This document shows, one piece after another, positions 27,488-36,543 of a stretch of 64,000 nt of DNA; the stretch's first letter is position 1; every line of letters begins with the position of its first letter. Source of the DNA: Sphingomonas sp. G-3-2-10 (GTDB lineage: Bacteria; Pseudomonadota; Alphaproteobacteria; Sphingomonadales; Sphingomonadaceae); NCBI RefSeq assembly GCF_012927115.1, contig NZ_JABBFY010000001.1:2108001-2172000 (forward strand). Direction: 5' to 3'. Under the pieces are notes generated by a model. It made no database searches. It was not told the origin of the DNA and worked only from the letters and a program-made list of their open reading frames with translations. The translations under genes and the position numbers were made by a program.

Positions 27488-29389
27488 ATGACCGAACAGC
27501 CTTCGAGCCCCGGCCAGCGCTACCGCGCCGATATCCAGGGCCTGCGCGCGCTCGCGATCGTGCCGGTGGTGATCTATCACGCGATGCCCGGCTGGGCGCC
27601 CGGTGGGTTCGTCGGCGTCGACGTGTTCTTCGTGATCTCGGGCTTCCTGATCACCCGCATCCTGATGCGCGAGCTGGAAACCGGCAATTTCTCGATCGCG
27701 CGCTTCTACGAACGCCGCGTCCGCCGTCTGTTTCCGGCGCTGTATCTCGTCCTGGCGCTCACCTTGCTGGGCGGTTACGCCCTGCTCCCGCCCGATGCGC
27801 TGACCGATCTCGGCAAATCGACCGGAGCGACCGCAGCCTTCGTCTCGAACCTCTATTTCTGGAAGACCTCGGGCTATTTCGACGCCGCATCGGAGCTGAA
27901 GCCGCTCCTGCACACCTGGTCGCTGGCGGTGGAAGAGCAATTCTACCTGCTCTTCCCGATCTTCCTCTTCCTGATCTACCGCTATCTCCGCCGTCATCTC
28001 GGCATCGCGCTCTGGACCTGTGCGATCCTCTCGCTGGGGATTGCAGTGTGGCAGGCGGGTGCCCGTCCGCTCGACGGCTTCTATTTGCCCGTGGGCCGCG
28101 CCTACGAGCTGCTGATCGGCGCAATCGTCGCCGCCGCGCCGCTGCCGCGCATCCGCAACGATCGTCTTGCCGACGCGCTGTCGATCGCCGCGATCGCGAT
28201 GATCGTGGCCAGCATCGCCACCTTCCACGCCGATATGCGCTTCCCCGGCGCGGCGGCTTTGCTCCCGTGCATCGGCAGCGCGCTGCTGCTCCATCTCGGC
28301 GCCGACCGCGACGTGCCGCCGCTCGGCGGGCGGCTGCTGAGCAACCCGCTCTTCGTATTCTTCGGTGCAATCTCCTATTCGCTCTATCTCTGGCATTGGC
28401 CGGTGCTGGTCTATGCCCGCTACGCCGCGCTGGGCGAGCCGGGACCGTTGCTGGTGGCTGGCGCGGTCACCTTTGCGACGTTGGCGGCATGGCTGTCGTG
28501 GCGCTTCGTCGAACAGCCCTTCCTGCATGGCCGCAACCAGCGCCGCGCATTCCTGGCAGGCGGAGCCACGATGGGCATCACCTTCGCCGCCGCCGCACTG
28601 CTGGTCGTCACCCACGGCCTGCCCGGTCGCTTCGATGCCGAAGCGCAGGCAAAGCTTGCCGCCGCAAACGACTACAATCCCCGCCGCGCCGAATGCCATG
28701 CCTGCGGCACGCCGATCGCCTATGCCGACAACTGCCTGTTCGGCGCGCCCGGCGCGCAGCCCGACACGGCCCTGTGGGGCGACAGCCTGGGTGCGGAGAT
28801 CGCCGTCGCGCTCGGCGAACAGGCAGCGGCGCGCGGCGGATCGGTGATGCAGATCACCACCTCTTCCTGCCCGCCCACGCCCGGCTTCGCGCCCGGCGAT
28901 GTCGCGATCTGCCGCAACCGCAATCGCGAGACGCTCGCCGCGCTCTCCCGCGATCCCCGCATCCGCACGGTCGTGCTGGTCTCCGCCTATGCCGATTATC
29001 CCGAACGCGAACGGCCGCAGATGCTCGCCGGATATGAGGAAACGGCGACCGCGCTCCGGGCCGCGGGCAAGCAGCTCGTGCTGGTCTATCCGATCCCCAA
29101 ACAGCCCTTCCCCGCTCCGCTGGCGCTCGGCCTGATGTCGCGCCGGGGCATGGCCGCCGGCGATTTCGGGATCGCCACGCAAGACTTCCAGGCGGTCAAC
29201 CGCCCCTTCGTCGCCCTGCTCGACCGGCTCACGTCGAAACTGGCGGCACGGCGCGTCGTCCCCGCCGAACGGCTGTGCGACGCCACCCGGTGCCACGCAT
29301 GGCGCGACGGGGTCGGCATGCTCTATTTCGACGATCTCCACCTGAGCCTCACCGGCGCGCGCTACGTCTTCGGACCGCCGCTGCAATGA
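27488..29389 (+). CDS. Membrane acyltransferase 3 fused to an SGNH domain (OafA-like)
   Basis: A 633-residue O-acetyltransferase-like protein. The N-terminal half (about 1-360) is an acyltransferase-3 domain with around ten membrane segments, opening with RYRADIQGLRALAIVPVVIYH and the GFVGVDVFFVISGF segment, with ARFYERRVRRLFP. The C-terminal 250 residues form a periplasmic SGNH hydrolase-like domain: WGDSLGAEI (block I Ser) and DDLHLSLTGA (Asp and His). It probably acetylates a sugar of the polysaccharide. It overlaps wzx by 4 bp. Confidence 0.92.
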   Translation: MTEQPSSPGQRYRADIQGLRALAIVPVVIYHAMPGWAPGGFVGVDVFFVISGFLITRILMRELETGNFSIARFYERRVRRLFPALYLVLALTLLGGYALLPPDALTDLGKSTGATAAFVSNLYFWKTSGYFDAASELKPLLHTWSLAVEEQFYLLFPIFLFLIYRYLRRHLGIALWTCAILSLGIAVWQAGARPLDGFYLPVGRAYELLIGAIVAAAPLPRIRNDRLADALSIAAIAMIVASIATFHADMRFPGAAALLPCIGSALLLHLGADRDVPPLGGRLLSNPLFVFFGAISYSLYLWHWPVLVYARYAALGEPGPLLVAGAVTFATLAAWLSWRFVEQPFLHGRNQRRAFLAGGATMGITFAAAALLVVTHGLPGRFDAEAQAKLAAANDYNPRRAECHACGTPIAYADNCLFGAPGAQPDTALWGDSLGAEIAVALGEQAAARGGSVMQITTSSCPPTPGFAPGDVAICRNRNRETLAALSRDPRIRTVVLVSAYADYPERERPQMLAGYEETATALRAAGKQLVLVYPIPKQPFPAPLALGLMSRRGMAAGDFGIATQDFQAVNRPFVALLDRLTSKLAARRVVPAERLCDATRCHAWRDGVGMLYFDDLHLSLTGARYVFGPPLQ

Positions 29390-30699
29390 GCCGGTTTACC
29401 CCCGCCGCACTCGTCCGGCGATTTTCGGGCAGCGGCGACGACAATCGCCACGGCGCGTACTGGCGCGCGGTCACCCTGCTGACCAGCGGCAGCTTCGCGT
29501 CGCAGGCGATCGGCATCGTCTCGATGCTGATCCTCGCGCGGATCTACGCTCCGGCCGAATTCGGCAGCTATGCCGTGTTCTTCGCGACCGCGGGCATCCT
29601 CGCGCTGCTCGCCACCGCCAAGTACGACGCTGCCATCTATGTCGCGCGCAAGGCGTCGGAAGCGTCCGACATCACCCTGCTGTCCGCCGCGATCTCGCTG
29701 CTGGCGGGCGCCGCGATCCTTGCATTCGCGCCGCTCGCCCCGATGCTGATCGCCGACATCTCGGCGCGGCCGGTGCTGTTCGTCGTCCTGCTCGGCACGG
29801 CGACCGCCGCCGGAGGGTTGCAGGCATCGCTCACCGCGCTGGCGACCCAGCTCCACGCGTTCGACGCCGTCACGATCAGCCGGCTGATCCAGGCCGCGAT
29901 CACCGCGGTCCTCAGCATCGGGCTGGGTCTTGCCGGCTGGGATTCGACGGGCCTGATGATCGGCTTCGTATTGGGTCAGCTCATCGCGACTCTCTATCTC
30001 GCGCAGCGGCTGACGATCGGCCCCGCGCTGCGCCGCTTCTCGTGGCGCGCGGCCAAGGCGCGGGCACGCCGGCACATCGCCTCGCCCAAATTCCTGCTCG
30101 CCAGCGAGTTGATCAATTCGATGGGCAGCAACCTGTTCTCCTTCACCACCGCGCCCCTGTTCGGCCCGGCGGTGCTTGGCCAATATTCGCTCGGCTTCAG
30201 GCTGGCGACCATGCCGATGAACCTGATCGGCTTCTCGATGGGCAGCATCTTCCGCACCGCGATCAGCCCGCAGCATCTGCCCGCCGCCGAAATTCCCGCC
30301 CTCTATCGCTCGACCGCCATCCGGCTTGCGCTGATCGGCGCGGTTCTCATCGTGCCGCTGCTGCTGGCCGGGCCGTGGCTGTTCCAGCTCGTCTTCGGCG
30401 AGCAATGGCGTCCCGCAGGGGAATATGTGCAGATTCTCGCGCCGATGATCCTGATCCGCTTCGTCGTCGGCCCGCTGACCGCGATCACGCTTCGCGCGGG
30501 ACGGGCCGGGCTGGATACGATGATCCAGTTGCTCTTCCTCGCCAGTTCGGCGATTGCGGTCGCACTCGGAGCCTGGATGGACAGCTTCACGATCACGCTG
30601 ATCGCCTTCACGGTGCTCCAGTCGCTGGTCTATCTGCTCTATCTGGTCCTGGGATATCGGCTGGCGCTGGCGCTCGCGGCAAATAGTGGGAAGCAATGA
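29386..30699 (+). CDS. wzx: Polysaccharide flippase (Wzx-like, MOP family)
   Basis: A 437-residue inner-membrane protein with about twelve hydrophobic segments, of the MOP/PST family that flips undecaprenyl-linked repeat units across the membrane. The N terminus (VTLLTSGSFASQAIGIVSMLILARIYAPAEFG read in parts) has the characteristic first helix pair and R-x-Y-x-P-x-x-F-G motif. It overlaps the acyltransferase stop and the hisH start by 4 bp each. Wzx followed by hisH-hisF-wbpG also occurs in the P. aeruginosa O5 cluster. Confidence 0.9.
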   Translation: MSRFTPAALVRRFSGSGDDNRHGAYWRAVTLLTSGSFASQAIGIVSMLILARIYAPAEFGSYAVFFATAGILALLATAKYDAAIYVARKASEASDITLLSAAISLLAGAAILAFAPLAPMLIADISARPVLFVVLLGTATAAGGLQASLTALATQLHAFDAVTISRLIQAAITAVLSIGLGLAGWDSTGLMIGFVLGQLIATLYLAQRLTIGPALRRFSWRAAKARARRHIASPKFLLASELINSMGSNLFSFTTAPLFGPAVLGQYSLGFRLATMPMNLIGFSMGSIFRTAISPQHLPAAEIPALYRSTAIRLALIGAVLIVPLLLAGPWLFQLVFGEQWRPAGEYVQILAPMILIRFVVGPLTAITLRAGRAGLDTMIQLLFLASSAIAVALGAWMDSFTITLIAFTVLQSLVYLLYLVLGYRLALALAANSGKQ

Positions 30700-31316
30700 G
30701 CGGACTCGTCATCGTCGACTATGACGCCGGCAATATCGGCTCGGTCGCAAACATCTGCAAACGGGCCGGCGGCAAGGCCGAAATCTCGGCCGACCCCGAA
30801 CGCATCGCCGCGGCGGGCAAGCTGATCCTGCCCGGCGTCGGCCATTTCGGCCGGGCGATGGCCCGGCTGAACGACAGCGGCATCCGCGCCGCGCTCGACG
30901 CCGCGAAGGAACGCGGCGCGCCGATCCTGGGCATCTGCCTCGGGATGCAGTTGCTGACCATGCACAGCGAGGAAGGCGATGCCGATGGCCTTGGCTGGAT
31001 CGATGCCCATGCCAAGCGTTTCGACCTGCCGGCCCCGCTCAAGGTGCCGCACATGGGCTGGAACGACGTCGCCTTCACCCGCCCCGACGTGCTGACCGAG
31101 GGGCTGGAGGGCGAGGCCCGCTTCTATTTCGTCCACAGCTATGTCGTGCAGGCCGATGACGAGAGCGCCGTGCTCGGCCGCACCGATTATGGCGGCCCGT
31201 TCGTCTCGGTGGTGCAGAAGGACAATGTCTGGGGCTTTCAGTGCCACCCGGAAAAGAGCCACAAATACGGCCTCACCGTGATCCGCAACTTCGTCGACAA
31301 GGTGCCCGGCCTGTGA
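30696..31316 (+). CDS. HisH-like glutaminase of an amidino-sugar pathway
   Basis: A 206-residue class-I glutamine amidotransferase like the HisH subunit of imidazole glycerol-phosphate synthase. The triad is intact: Cys81 (GICLGMQLL), His184 and Glu186 (QCHPEKS). It should release ammonia from glutamine. No other histidine gene is nearby, and it is directly coupled to a HisF-like gene and a WbpG/PseA-like amidotransferase. By the precedent of WbpG/HisH2/HisF2, it likely supplies ammonia to convert an N-acetyl group into an acetamidino group. Confidence 0.9.
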   Translation: MSGLVIVDYDAGNIGSVANICKRAGGKAEISADPERIAAAGKLILPGVGHFGRAMARLNDSGIRAALDAAKERGAPILGICLGMQLLTMHSEEGDADGLGWIDAHAKRFDLPAPLKVPHMGWNDVAFTRPDVLTEGLEGEARFYFVHSYVVQADDESAVLGRTDYGGPFVSVVQKDNVWGFQCHPEKSHKYGLTVIRNFVDKVPGL

Positions 31317-32080
31317 TCGGCAACAGCGCGCGGATTATCCCCTGCCTGCTGCTGCGCGGCGAAGGGCTGGTGAAGACGGTGAAGTTCAGGAACGCCAAAT
31401 ATGTCGGCGATCCGATCAACGCCGTCCGCCTGTTCAACGATCTCGAAGTCGACGAACTGATCTTCCTCGATATCGAAGCGACGACCAAGGGCCGCGAGCC
31501 GCCGTTCGAGCGCATCGCCGAGATCGCGGGCGAGGCGTTCATGCCGATCTGCTATGGCGGCGGCGTGACCAGCTTCGATCAGGCCGCGCGCCTGTTCAAA
31601 TCGGGCGTCGAGAAAGTCGCGCTCACCACTGCGCTGGTCGACAATCCCGGCCTTGTCCGCGAGATCGCCGACACGTTCGGCGAGCAGGCCGTGGTCGCGG
31701 GCATCGACGTGAAGAAGGACTGGCTTGGCAAGTCGCGCGCGATGGTGCGCGGCGGCGGGCGCAAGACCGGTTACGATCCCGTCGCGCTGGCGAAGCGCGC
31801 GGCCGATCTGGGCGCGGGCGAGATCCTGCTCACCGCGATCGATCGCGAAGGCACCTATCAGGGCTACGACCTCGAACTGGTGAAGGCGGTCAGCGCGGCC
31901 GTGCCGATCCCGGTCATCGCCTGTGGCGGCGCGGGCGAACTGCCGCATCTGCGTCAGGCGATCGACGCGGGGGCGTCGGCGGCGGCGGCGGGCAGCCTGT
32001 TCATCTACAAGGGGCCGCACCGCGCGGTCCTCGTCAATTACCCCAGGCGCGCGCGCCTGCGCGAATTGCTGGGCGCTTGA
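31313..32080 (+). CDS. HisF-like ammonia-channel partner of an amidino-sugar pathway
   Basis: A 255-residue (beta/alpha)8 protein like HisF, starting with GTG inside the hisH stop. True HisF has a catalytic Asp in the CLDV motif (Asp11 in Thermotoga). Here the segment is IPCLLLRGEGLVKTVKF, so the position is Leu13. The second catalytic Asp (Asp130 in Thermotoga) seems retained as Asp132 in AGIDVKK. The phosphate-binding ends CYGGGV and ACGGAGE remain. Loss of one Asp argues against histidine synthesis. It likely channels ammonia to the next enzyme. Confidence 0.9.
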   Translation: MIGNSARIIPCLLLRGEGLVKTVKFRNAKYVGDPINAVRLFNDLEVDELIFLDIEATTKGREPPFERIAEIAGEAFMPICYGGGVTSFDQAARLFKSGVEKVALTTALVDNPGLVREIADTFGEQAVVAGIDVKKDWLGKSRAMVRGGGRKTGYDPVALAKRAADLGAGEILLTAIDREGTYQGYDLELVKAVSAAVPIPVIACGGAGELPHLRQAIDAGASAAAAGSLFIYKGPHRAVLVNYPRRARLRELLGA

Positions 32081-33234
32081 TGTCGAATTTGAGCTACCGC
32101 GTCTGCACGCGCTGCGTGATGGACACCACCGATCCGGACATCGTTTTCGACGCGGACGGGGTGTGCAATCATTGCCACGAGCATCTCCATGCCATCGCGA
32201 CGCAGGTCCATTCGGGCCAGGACGGCCGCGGCCGGCTCGAGGCGATGGCCGAGGATCTGAAGCGCCGCTATCGCGACAAGCCCTATGACTGCATCATCGG
32301 CGTCTCGGGCGGCGTGGACAGCAGCTATGTCGCGTGGCTGGTCAAGGATCTGGGCCTCCGTCCGCTCGCGGTTCACCTCGATAACGGCTGGAACTCGGTC
32401 ATCGCCGTGCGCAACATCGCCAACATGATCGAGGCGCTGGACATCGATCTCTACACCCACGTCATCGACTGGGAGGAATATAAGGACATCCAGCGCGCCT
32501 TCCTGAAGGCTTCGCTGCCCGATGTCGAAGTGCCGACCGATCACGCGATCAACACGATCATGTTCAAGGTTGCGGCGAAATTCGGTGTCCGCACCGTGCT
32601 GCGCGGCGGCAATGTCGTGACCGAGAGCCATCATCCCGCCCGCTGGTCGCAGGGGCATCTCGATTACGGCTATATCTCCGACGTCCACCGCAAGTTCGGC
32701 AGCGGCAAGGTCGATACCTTCCCCCACCTCAACTTCCCGCAATTCCTCAAGATGTTCCGCGGCGGCTTCGTCGAGACGATCGATATCCTCAACTTCGCCG
32801 ATTATTCGCGCGAAAAGGCGCTGGCGCGGATCGAAACCGATCTGGGGTGGGAAGATTATGGCGGGAAGCATCACGAAAGCGTGTTCACCCGCTGGTTCCA
32901 GGGCGTGTACCTGCTGCGCAAGTTCGACTTCGACAAGCGCAAGATGCACCTCTCCAGCCTGATCTCCACCGGCGAGATCACCCGCGACCAGGCTCGCGCC
33001 AAGCTCCAGCAGCCAACCTATGACGAGGCGCTGCAGGAAGAGGATAATGATTTCGTCGCAAAGAAGCTCGGATTCACTCGCGCCGAACTCGACGCGATCA
33101 TGGCCGCGCCGCCCGCCCATTTCGAGGATTTCGACAGCTGGACCAGGCGGCTCGACGGTCCCGCCTTCGGCATGGTCAAGCGCGTCTATCGCATGGTGCG
33201 CGGCAAGGCTCAGCCGCCCAGCGCTTCCTCGTAG
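32080..33234 (+). CDS. wbpG: N-acetyl sugar amidotransferase (WbpG/PseA-like)
   Basis: A 384-residue ATP-pyrophosphatase-type amidotransferase. A PP-loop (IIGVSGGVDSSYVAW, about residues 71-85) activates the substrate with ATP. N-terminal cysteine pairs (VCTRC and CNHC) likely bind zinc. The family (WbpG, PseA, LegA-like) uses ammonia from HisH/HisF to turn an acetamido group of a nucleotide sugar into acetamidino. It follows hisH and hisF with coupled starts, which is diagnostic. Its 3' end overlaps the convergent glycosyltransferase gene by 25 bp. Confidence 0.92.
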   Translation: MSNLSYRVCTRCVMDTTDPDIVFDADGVCNHCHEHLHAIATQVHSGQDGRGRLEAMAEDLKRRYRDKPYDCIIGVSGGVDSSYVAWLVKDLGLRPLAVHLDNGWNSVIAVRNIANMIEALDIDLYTHVIDWEEYKDIQRAFLKASLPDVEVPTDHAINTIMFKVAAKFGVRTVLRGGNVVTESHHPARWSQGHLDYGYISDVHRKFGSGKVDTFPHLNFPQFLKMFRGGFVETIDILNFADYSREKALARIETDLGWEDYGGKHHESVFTRWFQGVYLLRKFDFDKRKMHLSSLISTGEITRDQARAKLQQPTYDEALQEEDNDFVAKKLGFTRAELDAIMAAPPAHFEDFDSWTRRLDGPAFGMVKRVYRMVRGKAQPPSASS

Positions 33235-34337
33235 ATCGTCCGCAGCCTGAGGCCGTGCGCCTCGGGCGAATGCATCGTCGCGATCCGGGCGAACGCCTTC
33301 GCCCCCTTCGCCGCGACCGATGCGGGATCGGCGAGGATCGCGGTCACCGCTTGCTCGACACCCGCCTCGATCGCCGCCGACAGCGCGCGCCGCTCGTCCG
33401 CAGTGCCGGTCAGCCCGTTCCCGCGCGGATCCTTGGGCACCGGGATCACCCAGCCCTGCGCGTCGTCATTCACTTCGGGCAGCGCGCGGATGTCGGTGGT
33501 GATCACCGGGCATCCCGCTGCCTGCGCCTCCAGCACCGAATAGCCATAGGTATCGGCCCAGCTCGGCAGCAGCCCGACATGCGCCTGCCGCAACAGATCG
33601 AGCACGCCTTCGTTCGCCAGCCGCTCGTGATGGACGATCGCGCCCGGCCAGCGGGCGATCAGCCGTATCGCCTCGGCCTGATCCGCCGCAGTCGCGTGGC
33701 TGGCATAGTCGCCGAACGCCAGCGTCGAGACGATATCGAGCCGCAGCGGCGCCCCTCGTTCCAGCAGCCGGTCGAACACGCGCAGCACTTCGCCGCCGCC
33801 CTTGCGGAAGAAATCCGCGCCGACGATCACGAAGCGGACCGGTTCGCCCGCCGCCGGCGCGAGCTTCGGGCCATCGACCAGCGGACGCTGAAGCGGATGC
33901 AGCACGGTGATCTTGGGCAGGATCGCATCCGCCAGATCGGGATGCGCCGCCAGCAGCGCGCGTTGCAGTCCCGCAGTACATTCCGAAAAGGCGATCAGCC
34001 GCCGGCACGGCTTGCCCGCCAGCAGCTTCAATCCCCATCGAATCGCCTTGGGCCGATGCTGGTCCCAGCGCGGCAGCACCGTCTCGAAGGTCGTCACCCA
34101 CGGCGTCGAGCCCAGGCTGACCCGATTGAAGAAATGGATCAGATCGCAGCCGCGCGCACCGACATGGAGATTGTCCAGCATCGGATCGACATGACCGAAC
34201 AGCTTGAACAGCGCGTGGTTGGGATAGCGCAAGGCATTGCCGGTACGGACGAACTCGACCCCGGGCACGGGCGAATCGAGGAAGTTGCGGATTGCCGGAT
34301 ACTGGCGTTGCGTGGTGCCGACGGTGATGCTGCGCAT
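33210..34337 (-). CDS. Glycosyltransferase, GT4 type
   Basis: A 375-residue GT-B glycosyltransferase on the minus strand. The C-terminal nucleotide-sugar site reads DTYGYSVLEAQAAGCPVITT, the GT4 pattern with an Asp in place of the first Glu of the E-x7-E motif. The acceptor half starts MRSITVGTTQ and includes a FSECTAGLQRALL segment. The start at 34337 was chosen because a much longer upstream extension is antisense to the next glycosyltransferase gene. It is the only minus-strand transferase in this part of the locus. Sugar specificity is unknown. Confidence 0.85.
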   Translation of the reverse strand: MRSITVGTTQRQYPAIRNFLDSPVPGVEFVRTGNALRYPNHALFKLFGHVDPMLDNLHVGARGCDLIHFFNRVSLGSTPWVTTFETVLPRWDQHRPKAIRWGLKLLAGKPCRRLIAFSECTAGLQRALLAAHPDLADAILPKITVLHPLQRPLVDGPKLAPAAGEPVRFVIVGADFFRKGGGEVLRVFDRLLERGAPLRLDIVSTLAFGDYASHATAADQAEAIRLIARWPGAIVHHERLANEGVLDLLRQAHVGLLPSWADTYGYSVLEAQAAGCPVITTDIRALPEVNDDAQGWVIPVPKDPRGNGLTGTADERRALSAAIEAGVEQAVTAILADPASVAAKGAKAFARIATMHSPEAHGLRLRTIYEEALGG

Positions 34338-34442
34338 GACGCCTGCTAGCCGCCTCAAATCATTGCCGCCATGACATTCTCCGTGGCGTCGGCGTGCCTT
34401 CCTGCCTATAGCCTGCGCTACCGGCAGGGGGATCCGCGTTTC

Positions 34443-35588
34443 ATGGGCAATGACAAGGCGATAGCGGGACTTCGTATCGCCTATTTCACCGAATGGTCGC
34501 CCTATGAGGAGACCGGCGTTCTGCGGAAGCTCATCGGTCAGGTCGAGGCCTGGCGCGAGCTTGGCGCGGAGGCGCGGCTGTTCGCCCTCGCCACGCGTCG
34601 CGACGAAGCCCCGGCGCTCGGCTTTGCCGATCATGGCGACGTCATCGGCGCGATCCACCAGCGCGCGCTCGAGAAATATCCCGCCGCCCGGCTCGGTTAC
34701 GTCAACAAGGCGCTGAGCGTGCCCGCACTGCGCAAGGCGCTCCGCGCCTTCGCGCCGGACGTGATCTATTACCGTCAGAACGGCCCGTGGTATCCGGGCC
34801 TCGGCAGCATCCTCGCCCTCGCCCCGACGGCGATGGAGATCAACACCGACGAGGAAGCCGAGCATCATCTCTGGGGCGCGGCGTTCAACGCGCTGTACCG
34901 CGCGACGCAGGGCCGCATCCTCGATCGCGCCGCCGGCGTCGTCTCGGTCACCGACGAGATCGCACGCAAATATCGCAAGCTGGACAAGCCCGGCGCAGTG
35001 GTGCCCAACAGCTTCTGGGGCGAAGCCGCGCCGCTGCCGCCCACCGGCAACACGTCCCCTGCCTATGCCTTTGTCGGCTCGCGGCTGAACGGCGGCGAAA
35101 GCTGGCACGGCGCGGACAAGATCATCGCCCTCGCCCGCGCGCTGCCCGACAGCAGCTTCCACATCGTCGGCCTCGCCGCCGAGGATTTCCCCAACGAAGC
35201 CATTCCCGCCAATGTCGAGATGCACGGCTACAAGAGCGGCGACGCGCTGACCGAAGTCTTCGCGCGCTGCGATGTCGGCATCGGCACGCTGGCGCTCCAC
35301 CGCAAGTCGATGGAGGAAGCCTGCCCGCTCAAGGTCCGCGACTATCTGATGCGCGGCCTCCCCGTCATCATCGGCTATGTCGAAGCCGAGGAGCGGCTGA
35401 ACACCGCCGACTATATTCTCAACATCGGCAACACGCCTGGCAATGTCGCCTCGCATGTGGCCGAGATCGACGCTTTCGCCCGGCGCTGGCTCGGCCGCCG
35501 GGTCGAGGAAGACCTTTCCTTTCTCTCGCGCACCAGCAAGGAGCGGCAGCGGCTCGACTTCCTTGCCGGACTTGCGGCGAGAAGCTGA
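34443..35588 (+). CDS. Glycosyltransferase, GT-B fold
   Basis: A 381-residue putative glycosyltransferase. The start at 34443 has an AGGGGG site; an ATG at 34371 would add 24 residues with a weak site. The N-terminal half has an acceptor-domain pattern (AYFTEWSPYEETGVLRKL), then MEINTDEEAEHH. The C-terminal half has PLKVRDYLMRGLPVI, the usual GT4 nucleotide-binding region, with Asp replacing the second conserved Glu. It is divergent from the minus-strand transferase. An epimerase gene follows after 21 bp. Confidence 0.82.
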   Translation: MGNDKAIAGLRIAYFTEWSPYEETGVLRKLIGQVEAWRELGAEARLFALATRRDEAPALGFADHGDVIGAIHQRALEKYPAARLGYVNKALSVPALRKALRAFAPDVIYYRQNGPWYPGLGSILALAPTAMEINTDEEAEHHLWGAAFNALYRATQGRILDRAAGVVSVTDEIARKYRKLDKPGAVVPNSFWGEAAPLPPTGNTSPAYAFVGSRLNGGESWHGADKIIALARALPDSSFHIVGLAAEDFPNEAIPANVEMHGYKSGDALTEVFARCDVGIGTLALHRKSMEEACPLKVRDYLMRGLPVIIGYVEAEERLNTADYILNIGNTPGNVASHVAEIDAFARRWLGRRVEEDLSFLSRTSKERQRLDFLAGLAARS

Positions 35589-35609
35589 CCGAACTCATAG
35601 GGGATTCAC

Positions 35610-36536
35610 GTGCAGAAAGTGCTCGTTACCGGCGGCGCCGGCTTCATCGGATCGCATGTCGTCGACGAACTCGTCGCGCGTGGCGACGATGTCCATGTCA
35701 TCGACAACTTCTTCAACGGCCACCGCGAGCATCTCTCGCTGCCCGAAGGCAATATCCATGAAGGCGATCTGCGCGATCAGGCTTGGATGCGGGAAACGCT
35801 GGCGAAGATCGCGCCGCAGCGGGTGTTCCACCTCGCGGCGATCCACTTCATCCCTTACTGCAACGAGCACCCGACCGAGTCGGTGATGATCAACATCCAG
35901 GGCACGCAGAACCTGCTCGACGCGCTGGAGGGCACGCCCACCGAGCGGCTGTTCTTCGCGTCCACCGCCGCGGTCTATCCGCCCAAGGAAGGCGAGCATC
36001 TCGAAACCGATCCGATCGATCCGATGGACGTCTATGGCGCGACCAAGGCCGCCGGCGAGGCGCTCGTGCGCGGCTGGGCCAAGGGCAGCGGCAAGGCCGT
36101 CGCGGTCGGCCGCCTGTTCAACGCCGTCGGCCATCGCGAGACCAATCCGCATCTGCTGCCCGACATCATGGACCAGCTGATCGCGGGCAAGCGCACCATC
36201 GCGCTCGGCAATCTCGATCCGCGCCGCGACTATATCGACGCGCGCGACATGGCCCGCGCGATCCTGGCCGCCAGCGATCATGTCGCCACCGGCTCTGACG
36301 TGTTCAACATCGGCGCGAACAGGCAGTACAGCGTCGTCGAAGTGGTCGAGATGTTCAGCGAAGCGCTGGGCGAGAAGATCGAGATCGTTCAGGATCAGGC
36401 CCGCGTCCGCAAGGTCGAACGGCCCAGCCTGCTCGCCGGCATCGGCAAACTCTCCGGCGCGACCGGCTGGAAGCCCGAGATCGGGCTCGACCGCACCCTC
36501 GCCGAACTCGTCGCCGTCGAACCGGCCAACGGATAA
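35610..36536 (+). CDS. NAD-dependent sugar epimerase/dehydratase (GalE-like SDR)
   Basis: A 308-residue extended short-chain dehydrogenase acting on nucleotide sugars. The GTG start sits behind an AGGGGA site. NAD binds at VTGGAGFIGSHVV (residues 6-18). The catalytic region has STAAVY and the YGATK (Y-x3-K) motif with KAAGEAL. Its pattern (DNFFNGHREHL, NEHPTESVMINIQGTQNLLDA) fits UDP-glucose or UDP-GlcNAc 4-epimerases. The exact substrate is unresolved. It lies between two glycosyltransferases. Confidence 0.88.
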   Translation: MQKVLVTGGAGFIGSHVVDELVARGDDVHVIDNFFNGHREHLSLPEGNIHEGDLRDQAWMRETLAKIAPQRVFHLAAIHFIPYCNEHPTESVMINIQGTQNLLDALEGTPTERLFFASTAAVYPPKEGEHLETDPIDPMDVYGATKAAGEALVRGWAKGSGKAVAVGRLFNAVGHRETNPHLLPDIMDQLIAGKRTIALGNLDPRRDYIDARDMARAILAASDHVATGSDVFNIGANRQYSVVEVVEMFSEALGEKIEIVQDQARVRKVERPSLLAGIGKLSGATGWKPEIGLDRTLAELVAVEPANG

Positions 36537-36543
36537 GCCCGGC

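Noticed and set aside
30696..32080. Histidine biosynthesis genes hisH/hisF
   Set aside because: No other his gene is near, the HisF-like protein lacks the CLDV aspartate, and both are coupled to a WbpG-like amidotransferase in a polysaccharide locus.
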